NCBI GenBank assembly: GCA_036345935.2
Contig: JADWOT020000006.1
Span: 17,582,519 to 17,646,518 of the forward strand
DNA length: 64,000 nt
DNA from: Taenia hydatigena
Taxonomy: Eukaryota; Platyhelminthes; Cestoda; Cyclophyllidea; Taeniidae
Direction of reading: 5' to 3'
The notes under the pieces were generated by a model that was not told the DNA's origin, did not search any database, and worked only from the letters and a program-made list of their open reading frames with translations. A program made the translations under genes and the position numbers. Below, one piece after another: positions 39,316 through 50,580 of this stretch (positions within the stretch are counted from its first letter, which is position 1; each line of letters opens with the position of its first letter).

Positions 39316-42300
39316 TATGAATCAACCCTCCCCATCGCCTTGACAATCATACTCTCCATCATCCTCATCATTCTCATCATCGTGCGAGTGGTTCAGTGCT
39401 GCCAAGAGCGAAAAGCCAAGAAACTTGTAAAGGTCAGTTGCGAATGCCCCTACCTCGCCTCACCTCCTGTTCTAAAGCTAGCCTTACAGTGCAGCATCTC
39501 GATGCACCTCTAAGGCCGTGCTAAGCTACGCTATTTGCTCTTTGTGAGCATGGATGTGATACCTTGAAACCATGATGGTGACCACAACTGTGGAGAATGA
39601 GAATCTGTGTTATACCACTGCCTAGTTCCCTTCTTGAACGGCTTTAATAAGTCTTTGTGCGCATTTTGATCAACCACAAGTGGAATGGTAGGAGGTATGA
39701 TAGGGAACGCTAACTTATCCTGATGGTACATACTGTGGACGCATCTGGGATTGGCAATCAATGTACCATTTGTTAGACAAATTGCACAGGGAGAGATTTA
39801 CACTAAAAGTAACGCGAAGGCCAAATAACGTTTTACAGCAAGCGTATACTATATGCTTGCCACTTTTCAGAGAAAATTATGCCCAGAAGTAATGGAATTA
39901 TTCTGTCCTTAATGTACCCTGTCTAGGCGCGAAGGGTTCAGACCTAGCCTCGATTCAACCATTGCCAAGATAATCGTCTCAAGTATTTTGCTGTGTTCTT
40001 GCAACGATTGGGTGTGACATTTGACCAACGAAATCAGGATTGATGTCCATTTGGGTAGGGTTTCCCTGTTGCTAGCGTCAGTGTAACATTAAATCGTCCC
40101 TGAGAAGGATATAAAAATGCATTAAGGGAGTAAAGGAGGTAAAGGCGTAAATATATTGACACAATCTTCGTAGTTAAGTGCGTCAGTAAAGCAAGAACTG
40201 TTTTGTTAAACGAAGGACCAGAAAACTAAAATCCAGTCTATTCACTGGGTGTGATGGCTCTGTGCTGCATCCTCCCCACTAATTTGAACAATTATACTAT
40301 CCCTCTCGCATCGTTTTAGAGAGCCAAAGCAAAGGATCATTCACTAGAGGAGGGCAAAGGGGAGGAGGAGGAGCAGTCGAAGACGTCTGCGCTGAAAAAG
40401 CGGGGGAAATTAATAAAGTTGGGTAAACACAAGGAGGCTACCGATGCCACCGACGCAACGCCCATCGTCCCGGCCAACGAAAATGGCTCTCTCTTGCAGA
40501 GCGGTATTCGGACCAATCCCACGCGTGAGTCAGACCTACAAGTTTGCTCATGGCATACACTAGTTAAAATATTCATATTTTAATCTAGTTATCAATTCAT
40601 TATCCATTTATCCACCTTTATTCTTAATTTATTTCGATTTGTCTATCCTCCCATTTTCATGCCTACCCATCTGTTTCCTGGCTTTCTTTAAACAAATGCT
40701 AACTAACAGGAACTTGTCTACTCCTCTTTTCCTACTTTCTTCCCTCCTCTTACGTCCCTCTTTTTATCACTTTTCGAGTTGAAATTTCATTATAGGGTCC
40801 ATTTGGCTCTTCCTTCTGCACCCTTCTTAGTTATTCGAGCAATGGACGGCATTTTTGATCCACTAGATAACCATTCATGTGTGGGTAATAGCCAAGTTTA
40901 CCTCTACAGCTTATTACGTTGTCGTCTTGATAAAAAGATGGTAATTCAAATGACGCCACACTGGCGCCAGTGATCACTGCCACCAATCGTGGCGACTGTG
41001 TCGGGGTTGGGTCGCTCAGTGACTTGTGACATCGCTAAACTCTCCCGCAGCCACGCAGGTCAGCTTCAATGCGGTCACTCAGACACGCAGGTGGCACTCT
41101 TCGACACATAAAAGGGGACAAAATTTGCCACAATTTTTTCCATTTTTTAAAAAGCTGCCTTAAAGTTAACTTTATTAAGTCATTCAAAACTTTTCTCTCC
41201 TAGAATGAATCGTTTTTAATCGAGGATGCAATGTTATGTCAGGAATCTTTTTTTCAGTTATTTCGATGGAACTGACGGCACTGAAATGAAGTCATGTGGC
41301 AGAATATCTTTACGCTACGGCCACACGCATCCGTAAATGAATTTTTACTAGCCTACACTAGAACCAGAAGACTAGCAGCACATGCCACCGTCATGAATGC
41401 CAAACCTTAAGAGGCCAAACAGACCTATATGTGGTTTAAACAAGTCACTCTCTTATGAGTGGCTGATAAGTGTTTGGTACAACTGATAGGGTCATCTCTC
41501 TCTGTGTTTTAAGAAAAAAATCCTTTAAAGAGCCCTTCAATTCAAAGAAAATGGAAGGCAGACTCTAATGAGTTTAAAAGCTAGTGATGCCAACGTCCGT
41601 TCACCTGATAGGTGACAAAAGGCACCTCTCTCAGTCCACGTTTTGATACGCAAAACACGGAAACCCAAAAATATTTTCTGTGTCTTGAACGCCTTGATAA
41701 TTTTGGTACGATTAATGCTATTTTTGAGGAGACGGCCTCTAAAATTGGTTCTGGTAAAACTGCTTCAACAAGACCCTTCAGTAATAATGGTTACAAAAGT
41801 TAGGGTGTAATGTTTATGCCTACATCCGAACGCCAAGTCCGCATATCTAGTGGACAAATGAGATATTCTTAGCCCCACTCATTTCGTGGCGACTGCAAGG
41901 CGCATCAGGACCAGACTCCTCATAAACAAGGCGAGCTGCTCAAGCCACCCATTCAGGCAAGCAATTCGTTGACCTCTCTACCTTTCCTTTGTTTATTCCG
42001 GACCTCACAATTTGCGTCTCACCATACATGTACACACGCCTCTCTCTGTTGTGCGCAGTTCCACATTGCGCTAGTCCTCCACTAAAACGTTAGTGGTGCT
42101 CGCTTCAAGTTGGGGTCGTGTGCAGTTTATAATCTCTCAGTGAGAGGAAACGGCTTTTAGTAGCGCTTCCAATAAAGCCTTAGGGAGCATCCTGGACAGT
42201 TTTAATCAGAAGAGCTCATTATAACTGTGTGTGTAGGTTCAATGAGTGCCATCTAATAACCTCATTAACTCTAGCGCTCTGGGCTCAAACTACTTGGAAT

Positions 42301-45300
42301 ACTGTTGCCAACTCACCCATTGTTATCGTTGACCTCTTTTGCTTAAGCCTGTTCTTGTTGTGCATAATTAGATAGACACATGCCACCACTTGTGCTTTGC
42401 CTCGATTCAAGGTGGTGGACGGTCAATTTTACTAGTCGTATCAAAGTGGACAATCTATTATCTTTTGTTTCAGGGAGGAACAATAATAATGACAAAGGCT
42501 TTTTTCTTTGGTGTTAGTAAATAACAGTACTGTTTAAGAACTTGTTCGAATTAAATTCATTAGTGCTATTGCTTTCGAAGCACAAATTTTGTGCTGACAA
42601 CCACTTTTTAGATATCAGAACAAAATAGCCGTTTGGGTAAGGGATAAATGGAAAGGAAAATATCTTACTTTCTTGAAAATCTATGTGACAAAGAGGAGAG
42701 TTAGTTTGGTTTTTATGGCAAAATCTAGCTAATTGCATAAAGCCTATTACCATATTCTGAACACTAAAATATTCGCAGTTAAAGTTAACTGTTTTGCCTT
42801 TAGAATTCAAAAAATATCTGTCCCTACCTACCTCTGTTTCCAACCTTTTTATTTCGCGGTTGCCGTCTGTTAATGTATGTGGATAGTGTGTTATAACTTT
42901 CCCTTTCCGTTCGATGCATAGGCATTTTAACTGCTTAATCATTTACAACATTAAATTTCGCTGCATACTATCCTTTACACCCTAATCCCTGGTTATTTTG
43001 ATGAACATCAGTACCGAAGTCTTCCTTGTTGTGAAATACAGAAGCTCTGTGTCTCCTTGATACTTCTTGAGGGTAAAAGAAGACAACACTCGGAAAAAAC
43101 GTTTTGCTGACATACAGAAGTCACTGGAAATGTTTGCAGGGCCCAAGGACCAGACTGACCCGTGAAGACACATAAGTGAGGTCTTAGGACCCTGGGCATC
43201 CAAAATGAGGGGCTAAACGTGCCTTCCTCTGCCAATTCCTCGCTTCGGCCATCACAATATATTCGGTGCTGTAGGGAAAAAGCCTTATGAATTAATCGCT
43301 TCAGTCATGGAATTAAAGTTTAACGGTGAAGATATCTGACTGTTACGTCACCTATTCCTCTTAACATTTCACTAGATCCGAAGTTTAACCCTGTTTGGGA
43401 ACTGGCTTAGGGAACGGGGGTGTGTTAGCCACTATACGTCTATCGCCGATAGTAGGAGTACTGGCTTGAAGTAGTCATACAAGAAAGGAGGGGTTTTACG
43501 TAGTCCCGTGGGTATAAGACATGGAGTCCATTCCTATTTGTCACTTTATTCTTGCTTTATTGCTGCCTTGCCGTATCTTCCTGGGTTCCACTCGCCTGGT
43601 AGAGAGGTAGAGACGGTATCGCCGGTTCATTTCAGCAGCACTTTAATGCAGGTACCACAGACAGCTCTGTACTGAACTTTTCCAGATGGTTCACTGTCAC
43701 GGCTACTGTCGCTTCATTTGTAACTAGCTTTCTTGTAGTTGTCGGAGGTGGACATAAATTTTGGCCATTTCGTTAGTTGTCACATACTCTCCAATCCCCG
43801 GCAATATGAGCTTCTTCCACCATGCTAAGGTTTATCACTCGGAAGTAGAAGTCAGGATAGATGCCCTGTAATATCGAATTCGCTTTTTGCTATCATCAGT
43901 ACAGCACTTAGGGACCTCGCAAAATACAATAGGAGGCGTGATAATTGGACGGAATATATACTCTTGACCTACGGAACGGCTTGGGAGTGACTAGCATGAC
44001 CCCAAGACCTGCCCACTCAGCAGAGGTGCAATGGCGGAGCCCTATGTGGCCCTTTGCTGAAATCGTGGATTGAATAAAAATTTTACGGGTCTTCTAGAAC
44101 ATAGCGCACTACTATATGTTTATTCATAATCAGAGTTGGAGGAGTGTAGACTACTTCTCTACGGCACTTTTACCAATACATTCCGGGCCTCCTCTAAATA
44201 CCCTTAAACAATTTGGCTGATGAGTTCCCACAGCTTTAGAGCTGCGATGAACTCGATTCGTGAAGCAGACGACTTCAACTGACGTTTAGTAGTGCGAGGA
44301 TTCAAAATAGAAGAGGCGAATAGAACACAAGCAATGGTATTAATTCCAGATGTTCTGTTTTGAACCTCTTGAACCACTGTGTTTGGAGTGTTGCCGATCT
44401 TCAACTTTTCCTAGGCTACTGGCCCGGATGCTTTAGCATTTTTAATCAAGCGGCCGCATTGCTACAGAAATATTGCAATTTTCGTTACACTCCTGTCATT
44501 TAAGCTTGTAGTGACAGTCAACTTCAGCCCTGCAATTTATGCTTATTTCGTGAATAAAATACCCAGCCTTTTTTAATATCATCTAAGATGAATTTTAATT
44601 GGGAAAATCTGTGACAAAGCGCCCTATGTTTTCCTTTGATTACGCAAGATCATCAATTCCCAATTCTATTTTCGAACTTAGCCTTGGAAATGGAAATGGA
44701 ATTATAAATACTTGTTTTCAGACCAAACGAGATCGTAAACATCGAAATTTTGCAGCCTTGACTACCAATTGCCTTGCTGACGAATTGAAACCTCTCTATT
44801 GCTAAAGGGGAACTAAAGAATGGTTACAATTTTGTAACCATAGCACTTATTAAGGTTGCAACACCTCCTGCTTTTTTCGGATCAAATTTTATGTGACTCC
44901 AAAAAAATCTCATCAAATCGAGGTTTTCTACGGCGGATTATTCAGCTCCCCTCAACTGGGAGCGATTAAGTGCGATGAGTGGGGAGGTGGGAGTGCCATC
45001 GCCTTTAACAGCCTCACATCATAAATCATGGAAGCCTTATGAGTTCACTTGCGTCCCCATTAAAATTTCACAATTTCACTGCAAATTTACGTTCGCAGTT
45101 AGGTGGTGAGAAAATTTCGTACTTCACCTCTTACTCATTCAGCAGAACATTTGTACGACGTTATGTGCTCACCTTTGAAAGGTAACATAAGGAAGATTTA
45201 AGGAGCCTTCTCTGTGTCATTAAGCCTAGCAACACCAAAATCGCTCTAGACATTGGAGAGCTTATACAACTGAAGACATGAAACTTGTTCATCTGCTGAA

Positions 45301-45458
45301 AAAGAATCCCTCAAAAAGGCTCTGTAAATTTCTCGTGTGTAGGCAAGGCCGAGAACAAGTCGTGGTACGACTCCAAGGTGATTCCCTACATTGACGACGG
45401 AGGCGCCTCGTTGGATAACCTCTACCTTCCGGAAAACGCGATTCAAGAGGTGGTGTGA
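39316..45458 (+). CDS. C-terminal three exons of a single-pass membrane protein, identity unknown
   Basis: Exons 39316-39432, 40320-40524 and 45343-45458 join in phase (donors AAG|GTCAGT and CGC|GTGAGT; acceptors CCCCAAG, GTTTTAG and GTGTAG) to give 145 residues ending in TGA. The first exon carries a strong membrane segment (LPIALTIILSIILIILIIV) followed by cysteines and a basic stop-transfer stretch (CCQERKAKKLVK). The cytoplasmic tail is charged, with an acidic run (EEGKGEEEEQ) and a basic run (KKRGKLIKLGKHK). The last exon contains NKSWYDSKVIPYIDD and ends IQEVV, a class-III-like PDZ ligand (acidic at -2, V at 0). This is the plan of a cell-adhesion or receptor protein. The extracellular exons were not found and may lie far upstream. 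An AATAAA sits 42 bp after the stop. Confidence 0.65.
40963..41110 (+). repeat. Diverged fragment of the 1.7-kb repeat (third copy)
   Basis: Blocks such as GACTGTGTCGGGGTTGGGTC, AGTGACTTGTGACATC and CAGACACGCAGGTGGCACT align in order with 37385-37495 of copy A, at about 70% identity by eye. This shows the unit belongs to an older repeat family, not just one duplication. Confidence 0.6.
43610..44070 (-). mobile_element. Decayed TRIM element, minus orientation, in an intron
   Basis: CACAGACAGCTCTGTACTGA and ACTGTCGCTTCATTTG match the reverse of internal blocks in the 12260 and 25833 elements. Diverged LTR blocks follow (TTGGACGGAATATATAC). AGCAGAGGTGCAATGGCGGAG near 44020 is shared with the copy at 50510. 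Confidence 0.55.
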
Positions 45459-45499
45459 AAGAGAGGCCTGCTGTTCATTACCACCGAAGAGCCCTTGTA

Positions 45500-45505
45500 A
45501 ATAAA
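45500..45505 (+). promoter_or_regulatory. Polyadenylation signal of the membrane-protein gene
   Basis: AATAAA lies 42 bp downstream of the stop codon at 45456-45458, a normal distance for a short 3' UTR. Confidence 0.55.
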
Positions 45506-47084
45506 TCCATCCCCAATGCTTTCAGTCCCGAATGACTCAACCGTCCTTCGGCTCCCACATCACCTCATTTCACCTCACCTTACTTGCTGTTGCTACATTT
45601 GCAAGTGATTGCTCGAAAATCACCTCACTGTTTCGCTCCGCAACCAAGATGGCACAGACTCTATTCTGCGTATTGTTTCCCTCTCTCGTTCCGCCTCCCC
45701 GTTCCCACTACCCTATACTGCCCACGGATTTATTAACAATATTTGATTTGAAATCAGGACCTTGAGCTGCCGCTTTTATGATTAATGGTATTTGGAAATG
45801 GTTCAGCAATTGTACGGTACTCAAGGGTTTTGCTGACCTTTTGTGAAACTCGTAATTCCCTGTAGTTCAGGAGAATTGTGGCAGCTCGATTTTAACCAGC
45901 AAGTTTTGGGAATGATTCGGTAATTGCAATAATATCGCCTCGTTTTAATCTTCTTTTGCGAAACAAAATCGGGCTTAGAAGATATTCCTTGGGCTATGCT
46001 TGAAAAATTTGAGGTTTTAAGGAAAACATTTCTTAGAATTGCTTGAAATGCAATTCGAGCAGGCAAGACTTGGGGTTCCCCGTTGCCTTATGCATGAAAA
46101 TCATTGACCTGCTCAAATTCCAAACCTCTCCTTATAATTTTACAGCGAAATTCTTTTTTGGCATAAGTTTTCTCAAAATGTGGTCAGAACTTCGAGTTTT
46201 ATTGGCACGTAAAAGGCGGTTTTACTTTTCACTCCGTTTTAACCAATCCAAAAGAAGCAAGAAAACCGTTTTAAGCTGATAAACAACACATCATTTTACT
46301 TTAAGAAGGTTATTAATCAATTAGAATTGAACCTGACCACCGATTACCCACCCAAGGTTGACAACCTCTAAAATGGTCGAGTAGATCAGTCCACGCGCGT
46401 TAGCGCTCCCATCAGCATTCGTTTTTGAAAAAAAACGGAAACAAACAAACCGACTAGTAGTTTGGGAGATTTGAGAAATTCCTTTAAGTTTGGCATGCCT
46501 CGCGACGTCCTTTTCAAGGATACTTCAGTTAAGGGAATGGAAGTGAGAGAAATTTATGCTTGAAGGAGTTTACTTCAATGGAATTTCATGAATTTTGTGT
46601 TGCGAGTAAAAGTTCACAACAAAGGCATTCACTCCTGGCACTGGAAATGGGCTCGAATTTTCTGGGTTTTAGCCATGAAAATTGTAATGCAAGGTGGATG
46701 GGGAGCGCAAGGGAAACACGAAAGCACCATATAAATCTACTTCACTTGCCCTAGCGCCGCTTTTTGTGTAAAAATAAAAAGGATATTTTTTTCATGACAA
46801 AAGGTGTATAGTTAAACTCAGGAGATTGAACAACTCAAAAGATGCTTTGAAGGTTTTATTTTACCAAAGGCTTAGCGTTCCCATTGTCAAGACTCGATGG
46901 GCGGGAATTGGAGCGAAGTTTTTAAGTAATCCGCCGATGAGAATTTTTTAAGGTTTTCAAGCACTAGAATTAGTACAAATAAATTGGGATGGCTAAGTGA
47001 ACCACTAAGCACGAATTACAATTAAGTGATTAAATAACTTGTCATTGTCATGAAAGTGGACACTGCAAGCCGGTGAGTTTTCAG
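45506..47084. other. Non-coding stretch
   Basis: Nothing recognised. Confidence 0.4.
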
Positions 47085-47307
47085 TTCCCATCGTTCAAAT
47101 ACCTACTTAATTGAGACCAGAAACGGCGTGAAGTTTAACGCAGGTCTCTCTGAGGCACATTCTGGAGGCTTGATTCACCGAGGCTACAAGATGCGCATCG
47201 AGGTGGAACGTTTCACCAAAAATGGAGCGGGACTGCGCAAAATGGTGGAAGCCGACATTTGCATTTGGGGGACTCGTAAAATGCCAATTCAGTCACGGTT
47301 GGATTAA
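47085..47307 (+). CDS. Candidate terminal exon, unknown gene
   Basis: After an acceptor-like AGTTTTCAG (to 47084) a frame of 73 residues runs to TAA at 47307. It reads YLIETRNGVKFNAGLSEAHS, then GYKMRIEVERFTKNGAGL and MVEADICIWG. The mix of beta-strand-like alternation and charged residues looks like real protein, perhaps the end of a secreted or receptor domain, but I do not recognise the family. An overlapping antisense frame (47563-47213) is the competing reading. No partner exon was found. Confidence 0.35.
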
Positions 47308-47579
47308 AAGTGCCTGCAACACAGACGTCCGTCCTTTCGTATTGGTTACTACCTGCTAGCAACAAGTTTTTGTACAATGGAGTGGGAGAAGACGGGAAAT
47401 ATAAGTGACTGGAAATAAATCTTGTAGTTATACTTATTGCGCAATTACTGATTAATTTTTCATCATGCAATTTATTAAGGTTTACAGTCAGACGTATTTT
47501 TGTAAAGGGCAAAATTTCAGTCACCGTCTGTCTGCGATCCTTTTTGGCGCCTCTTTCCATCATGTACAGATGTTTCGAT

Positions 47580-47630
47580 GGATAGCGAGATAGGCAGATA
47601 GGTGGACAGATGGACAGAGATGGATAAGTA
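47580..47630. repeat. Imperfect GATA/GACA simple repeat
   Basis: Units GATAGCGAGATAGGCAGATA and GGACAGATGGACAGAGATGG form a short decayed tetranucleotide tract. Confidence 0.6.
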
Positions 47631-48298
47631 GCGTTACGAACGACCAGCTACTAGTCAGTTGAGAGTTGTTGCAAAGCATCCTGACATCTCGCGCAAACCA
47701 CTATTTCAGTATTTATTCAGCATACGAAGGGGTACGGAGGCATCCTTTTTTCCACTCTCTGGTCCTTATTGTTAAAAAAGGCAAGCGTCGAATAAAACAT
47801 TCTATTTTTGCATGATCGTAACGTGTGATTTCTATCGATCGAAACTTATAGGGCCAGTAGGTGAAGTGGTTGGATGTATTTTAAAAGGAACACAAACTTC
47901 AAGTGAGGCGTATAATGACTTTCAAAAGATCACCTGAATCGCTCATTAAAGCAGGCATTCGCTTCACACCGAACCCAGGTGTGTTATAATAACTAAGTAC
48001 TTCAATGGATGTCGAGTAAAAAAATTAAAAGAACTGACACCTTACAGCATATGTGAGCTATCTGTGGAAAATGCGTGGTCGGCAGTAGTAAGAGTCCCAT
48101 GATGCGTCTTTCTTTTATCCCTCGTAAAAAGAGGTATCCGTCACGTTTACTCAAAGGTGTGATACCAGTAAATCTGCATTAGTCATTCCCTTTTTCCTTT
48201 CTTCACTGCCGCCTTTTTGACTGCTGGGTAGGCGAAATGTCAGTTGAGTTACTGGTGTGAAGGCTTCTGCCCTCATACATAGTCAATCACGACTGCGC

Positions 48299-48325
48299 GG
48301 TGTGTGTATGTGTGTGTGTGTGTGA
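48299..48325. repeat. Short GT microsatellite
   Basis: GTGTGTGTATGTGTGTGTGT-type run with one interruption. Confidence 0.8.
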
Positions 48326-49559
48326 TGAAATAACTTTAAAGCACGCGGATCAAACTACCTCGCCAGCAAAAAAAGCGCTTACGAGTCCTTAAAACCTAGC
48401 AGCATTGCAACACCTTATCAGCGAAGATACCATTATTTCCCTCGGTATGTAAGGTAGGGGCGGACCTGAGGTAGCATACACCCAGCAATGCAACGACTAA
48501 GTAACCACGAGGTGAGTCAGGCGCATTAAACGTTTTTTCATTTTCGTGCCTCTTATACCAACCAATTATGTGAAAGGGATTAAAAAGTGCATCATGTGCT
48601 TCAAGAGGCTCAAAGGCGTATGACTTTCCTGCCCAGCAAAGCCCCTGGAAATTTACCCGTCAATCACTCGTAATGGCCATAGTCGACAAATCTTGATGCA
48701 CACTAGGGTAATAATTATGTCAATGGGAAAAACAATTCGGAAGCGTTTCAACCAATTATAATTGAATTCGAATTATTTGTAACCTACTTCGAAAGAAGGC
48801 AAAACGGGTTTTTCCTTTCAATAAACCAAGGCTGTTCTGTAAAAGTAAGCGTGTCCAATACTTTTAGGCGCAAATCAACTGATTTCCTTTTTATTTTTGA
48901 AAGCGAAATAATCTCGTGCTTACCCACAATTATGAAACTATTACCACTGTTTGTTTACACAACCCTGTCTTGAGGAAAAGCCTTCGAATTAATAAAGCCA
49001 CCCAGCCGTCGTGGTATTGCTTACGAATGGATGGAAGGGAGGAGGATGTTTAGGTAGTAATTAATCCTTAATCCATCAAGCGAAGGGAGTACAAATGACA
49101 TAAACATTAATGATTGTTGGGTGCATCTTTAAAATGGCAACCAGTCCACCAATGACCTCCTTTCCTAAACAGACGCAAGGGGAAAAGGAGGAACATCCTT
49201 TGGGCAATTATCCTTGAAAGAGATGCATAGCTAATTGCTAAAGTCTCATACTAATTTCCCAATGGGGCGCTAAAATGGATGTTTACAAAAAACTGGAATT
49301 TTTCGGCTTTGTAAAAAAGCACTTTAGGGGCTGTAAACGGAATTTATTGTTAAAAATAGGCCTCTAGCGCATTTGTATATTGCTATAAGCATTTATATCA
49401 GCACGACTAAACCACTCTAGGGCAATTTTCCGAAATTGCAAATGCTTGGGAATAATTTTAGCCAATAATTTCTTGGAACGCTCCGTTTCTGGTTCAAGTG
49501 AGTCACCAGACACCTATGATCAGGTCTTGCACTCGCTGCCTATGCACCAATACAGATGA

Positions 49560-49735
49560 TTAGCATGTAGCGCCCCGAGACCTCCCCGAAGACGAAAGAA
49601 GACAAGATACCAAATCAGAATATGTATCATCGACATGTAGAATGACTGAGGGGCCACTAACAGGGGCTAAAGACCTGACTGTCCCGCGGAGATACAGTAG
49701 TAGAAACTCTAAGTGGCCCTGTTACAAAAACCAAG
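49560..49735 (-). mobile_element. Decayed TRIM-type LTR, minus orientation
   Basis: It starts TGTAGCGCCCCGAGACCTCC, matching the reverse LTR edge TGTAGCGTCCCGAGGCTCC, and continues with GAAGACGAAAGAAGAC and CAGAATATGTATCATCGAC in order. Confidence 0.6.
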
Positions 49736-50159
49736 GGTTAAGCAAATTATTGCATAGCTCCTATCCCCGGCGCCCCTCCTGATTAGAATAACATCCATCT
49801 ACGAATCAACCACACCCATTATCGAATTTGCGCGCAAATAAGAAAATATTTGGTTGCAACCTCACTAAATCTAGCGAAATTATTAGAACACATCAAAGTT
49901 TCATTCTGCTTAATAACCATCTCGGGGAACGTGAAGTGCAGACCATCACTTATGTTCATTGGTAGTTATAGGGTCTTGGGCCTAAATGCTGAGTAATTAA
50001 ACAAAGGATGGAGTGAAAAATTTTTCCAGCGGGATAAAGTTACGAGCTTGTTTCTTCTTGCCACTGTTCTCACTTTAGACCTGCCCAGCTATTGAGGTTT
50101 CACCCAGCTAGTAAAAAGTTGGAGAAGGGGCTTGTCACGTGTTCCCCTAATTAGCATTT

Positions 50160-50580
50160 TCACATAAGAACGATGAACAGCCCCGTAACGAACTTTTCAG
50201 ATGTATTACGGCCATGGCTAGTGTCGCTACAGTTGTTGATGCCTTCCTAGCAGACCTTGAGAATGGAGCAGTTGCCAAAGGTAGGCATAATAGTCGACCC
50301 TTTCGTTCGGGGCCTTTAAAGGCCCTCCAATCCTCAGCAGGGGTACTCCTTCCTTCCGCTAAGGTTTATAATCTAGTAGTAGAGATCATGATGCTTGTCA
50401 TTCAGGGTCGGGCTCACAATTCACTGCCACCAATTCGGCTCTCCTTAAAGGCGATGGAAGACAGTAGGGCCTAGCGACTTTGACATTGACCGGATGCCCA
50501 GCCCCTCAGCGAAGGCACGATGGCGGAGCACCCCAGTGACCCCGTTGCTAAGTCCCAGAGTTAAGTTCTTAGAACTGAGG
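50160..50580 (-). mobile_element. Decayed TRIM element, mainly internal region, minus orientation
   Basis: ATGGCTAGTGTCGCTACAG (50214) matches the reverse complement of the 12260 element at 12636. GCTAAGGTTTATAATC and CACGATGGCGGAGC are shared in order with the copy at 43610-44070. The frame starting at 50214 (MASVATVVDAFL) corresponds to the frame starting at 12636 on the minus strand (MASVASVVDSFL). Confidence 0.55.

Larger units (their letters stand above)
40525..45342 (+). other. Large intron (4.8 kb) of the membrane-protein gene, holding repeats
   Basis: It contains a diverged fragment of the 1.7-kb repeat (40963-41110) and a decayed TRIM copy (43610-44070). The 142-residue frame on the minus strand at 42514-42942 is AT-biased and looks like chance. 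Confidence 0.5.
47308..49559. other. Non-coding stretch with two simple repeats
   Basis: A GATA/GACA-like tract lies at 47580-47630 and a GT tract at 48299-48325. No gene recognised. Confidence 0.5.

Noticed and set aside
39531..39761. Minus-strand 76-residue frame with retroelement-like feel
   Set aside because: It sits in an intron of the plus-strand gene and I could not point to any specific retroelement motif.
42514..42942. 142-residue minus-strand open frame
   Set aside because: AT-rich, low-complexity N/S/F/K composition in a large intron, no acceptor or donor logic and no domain.
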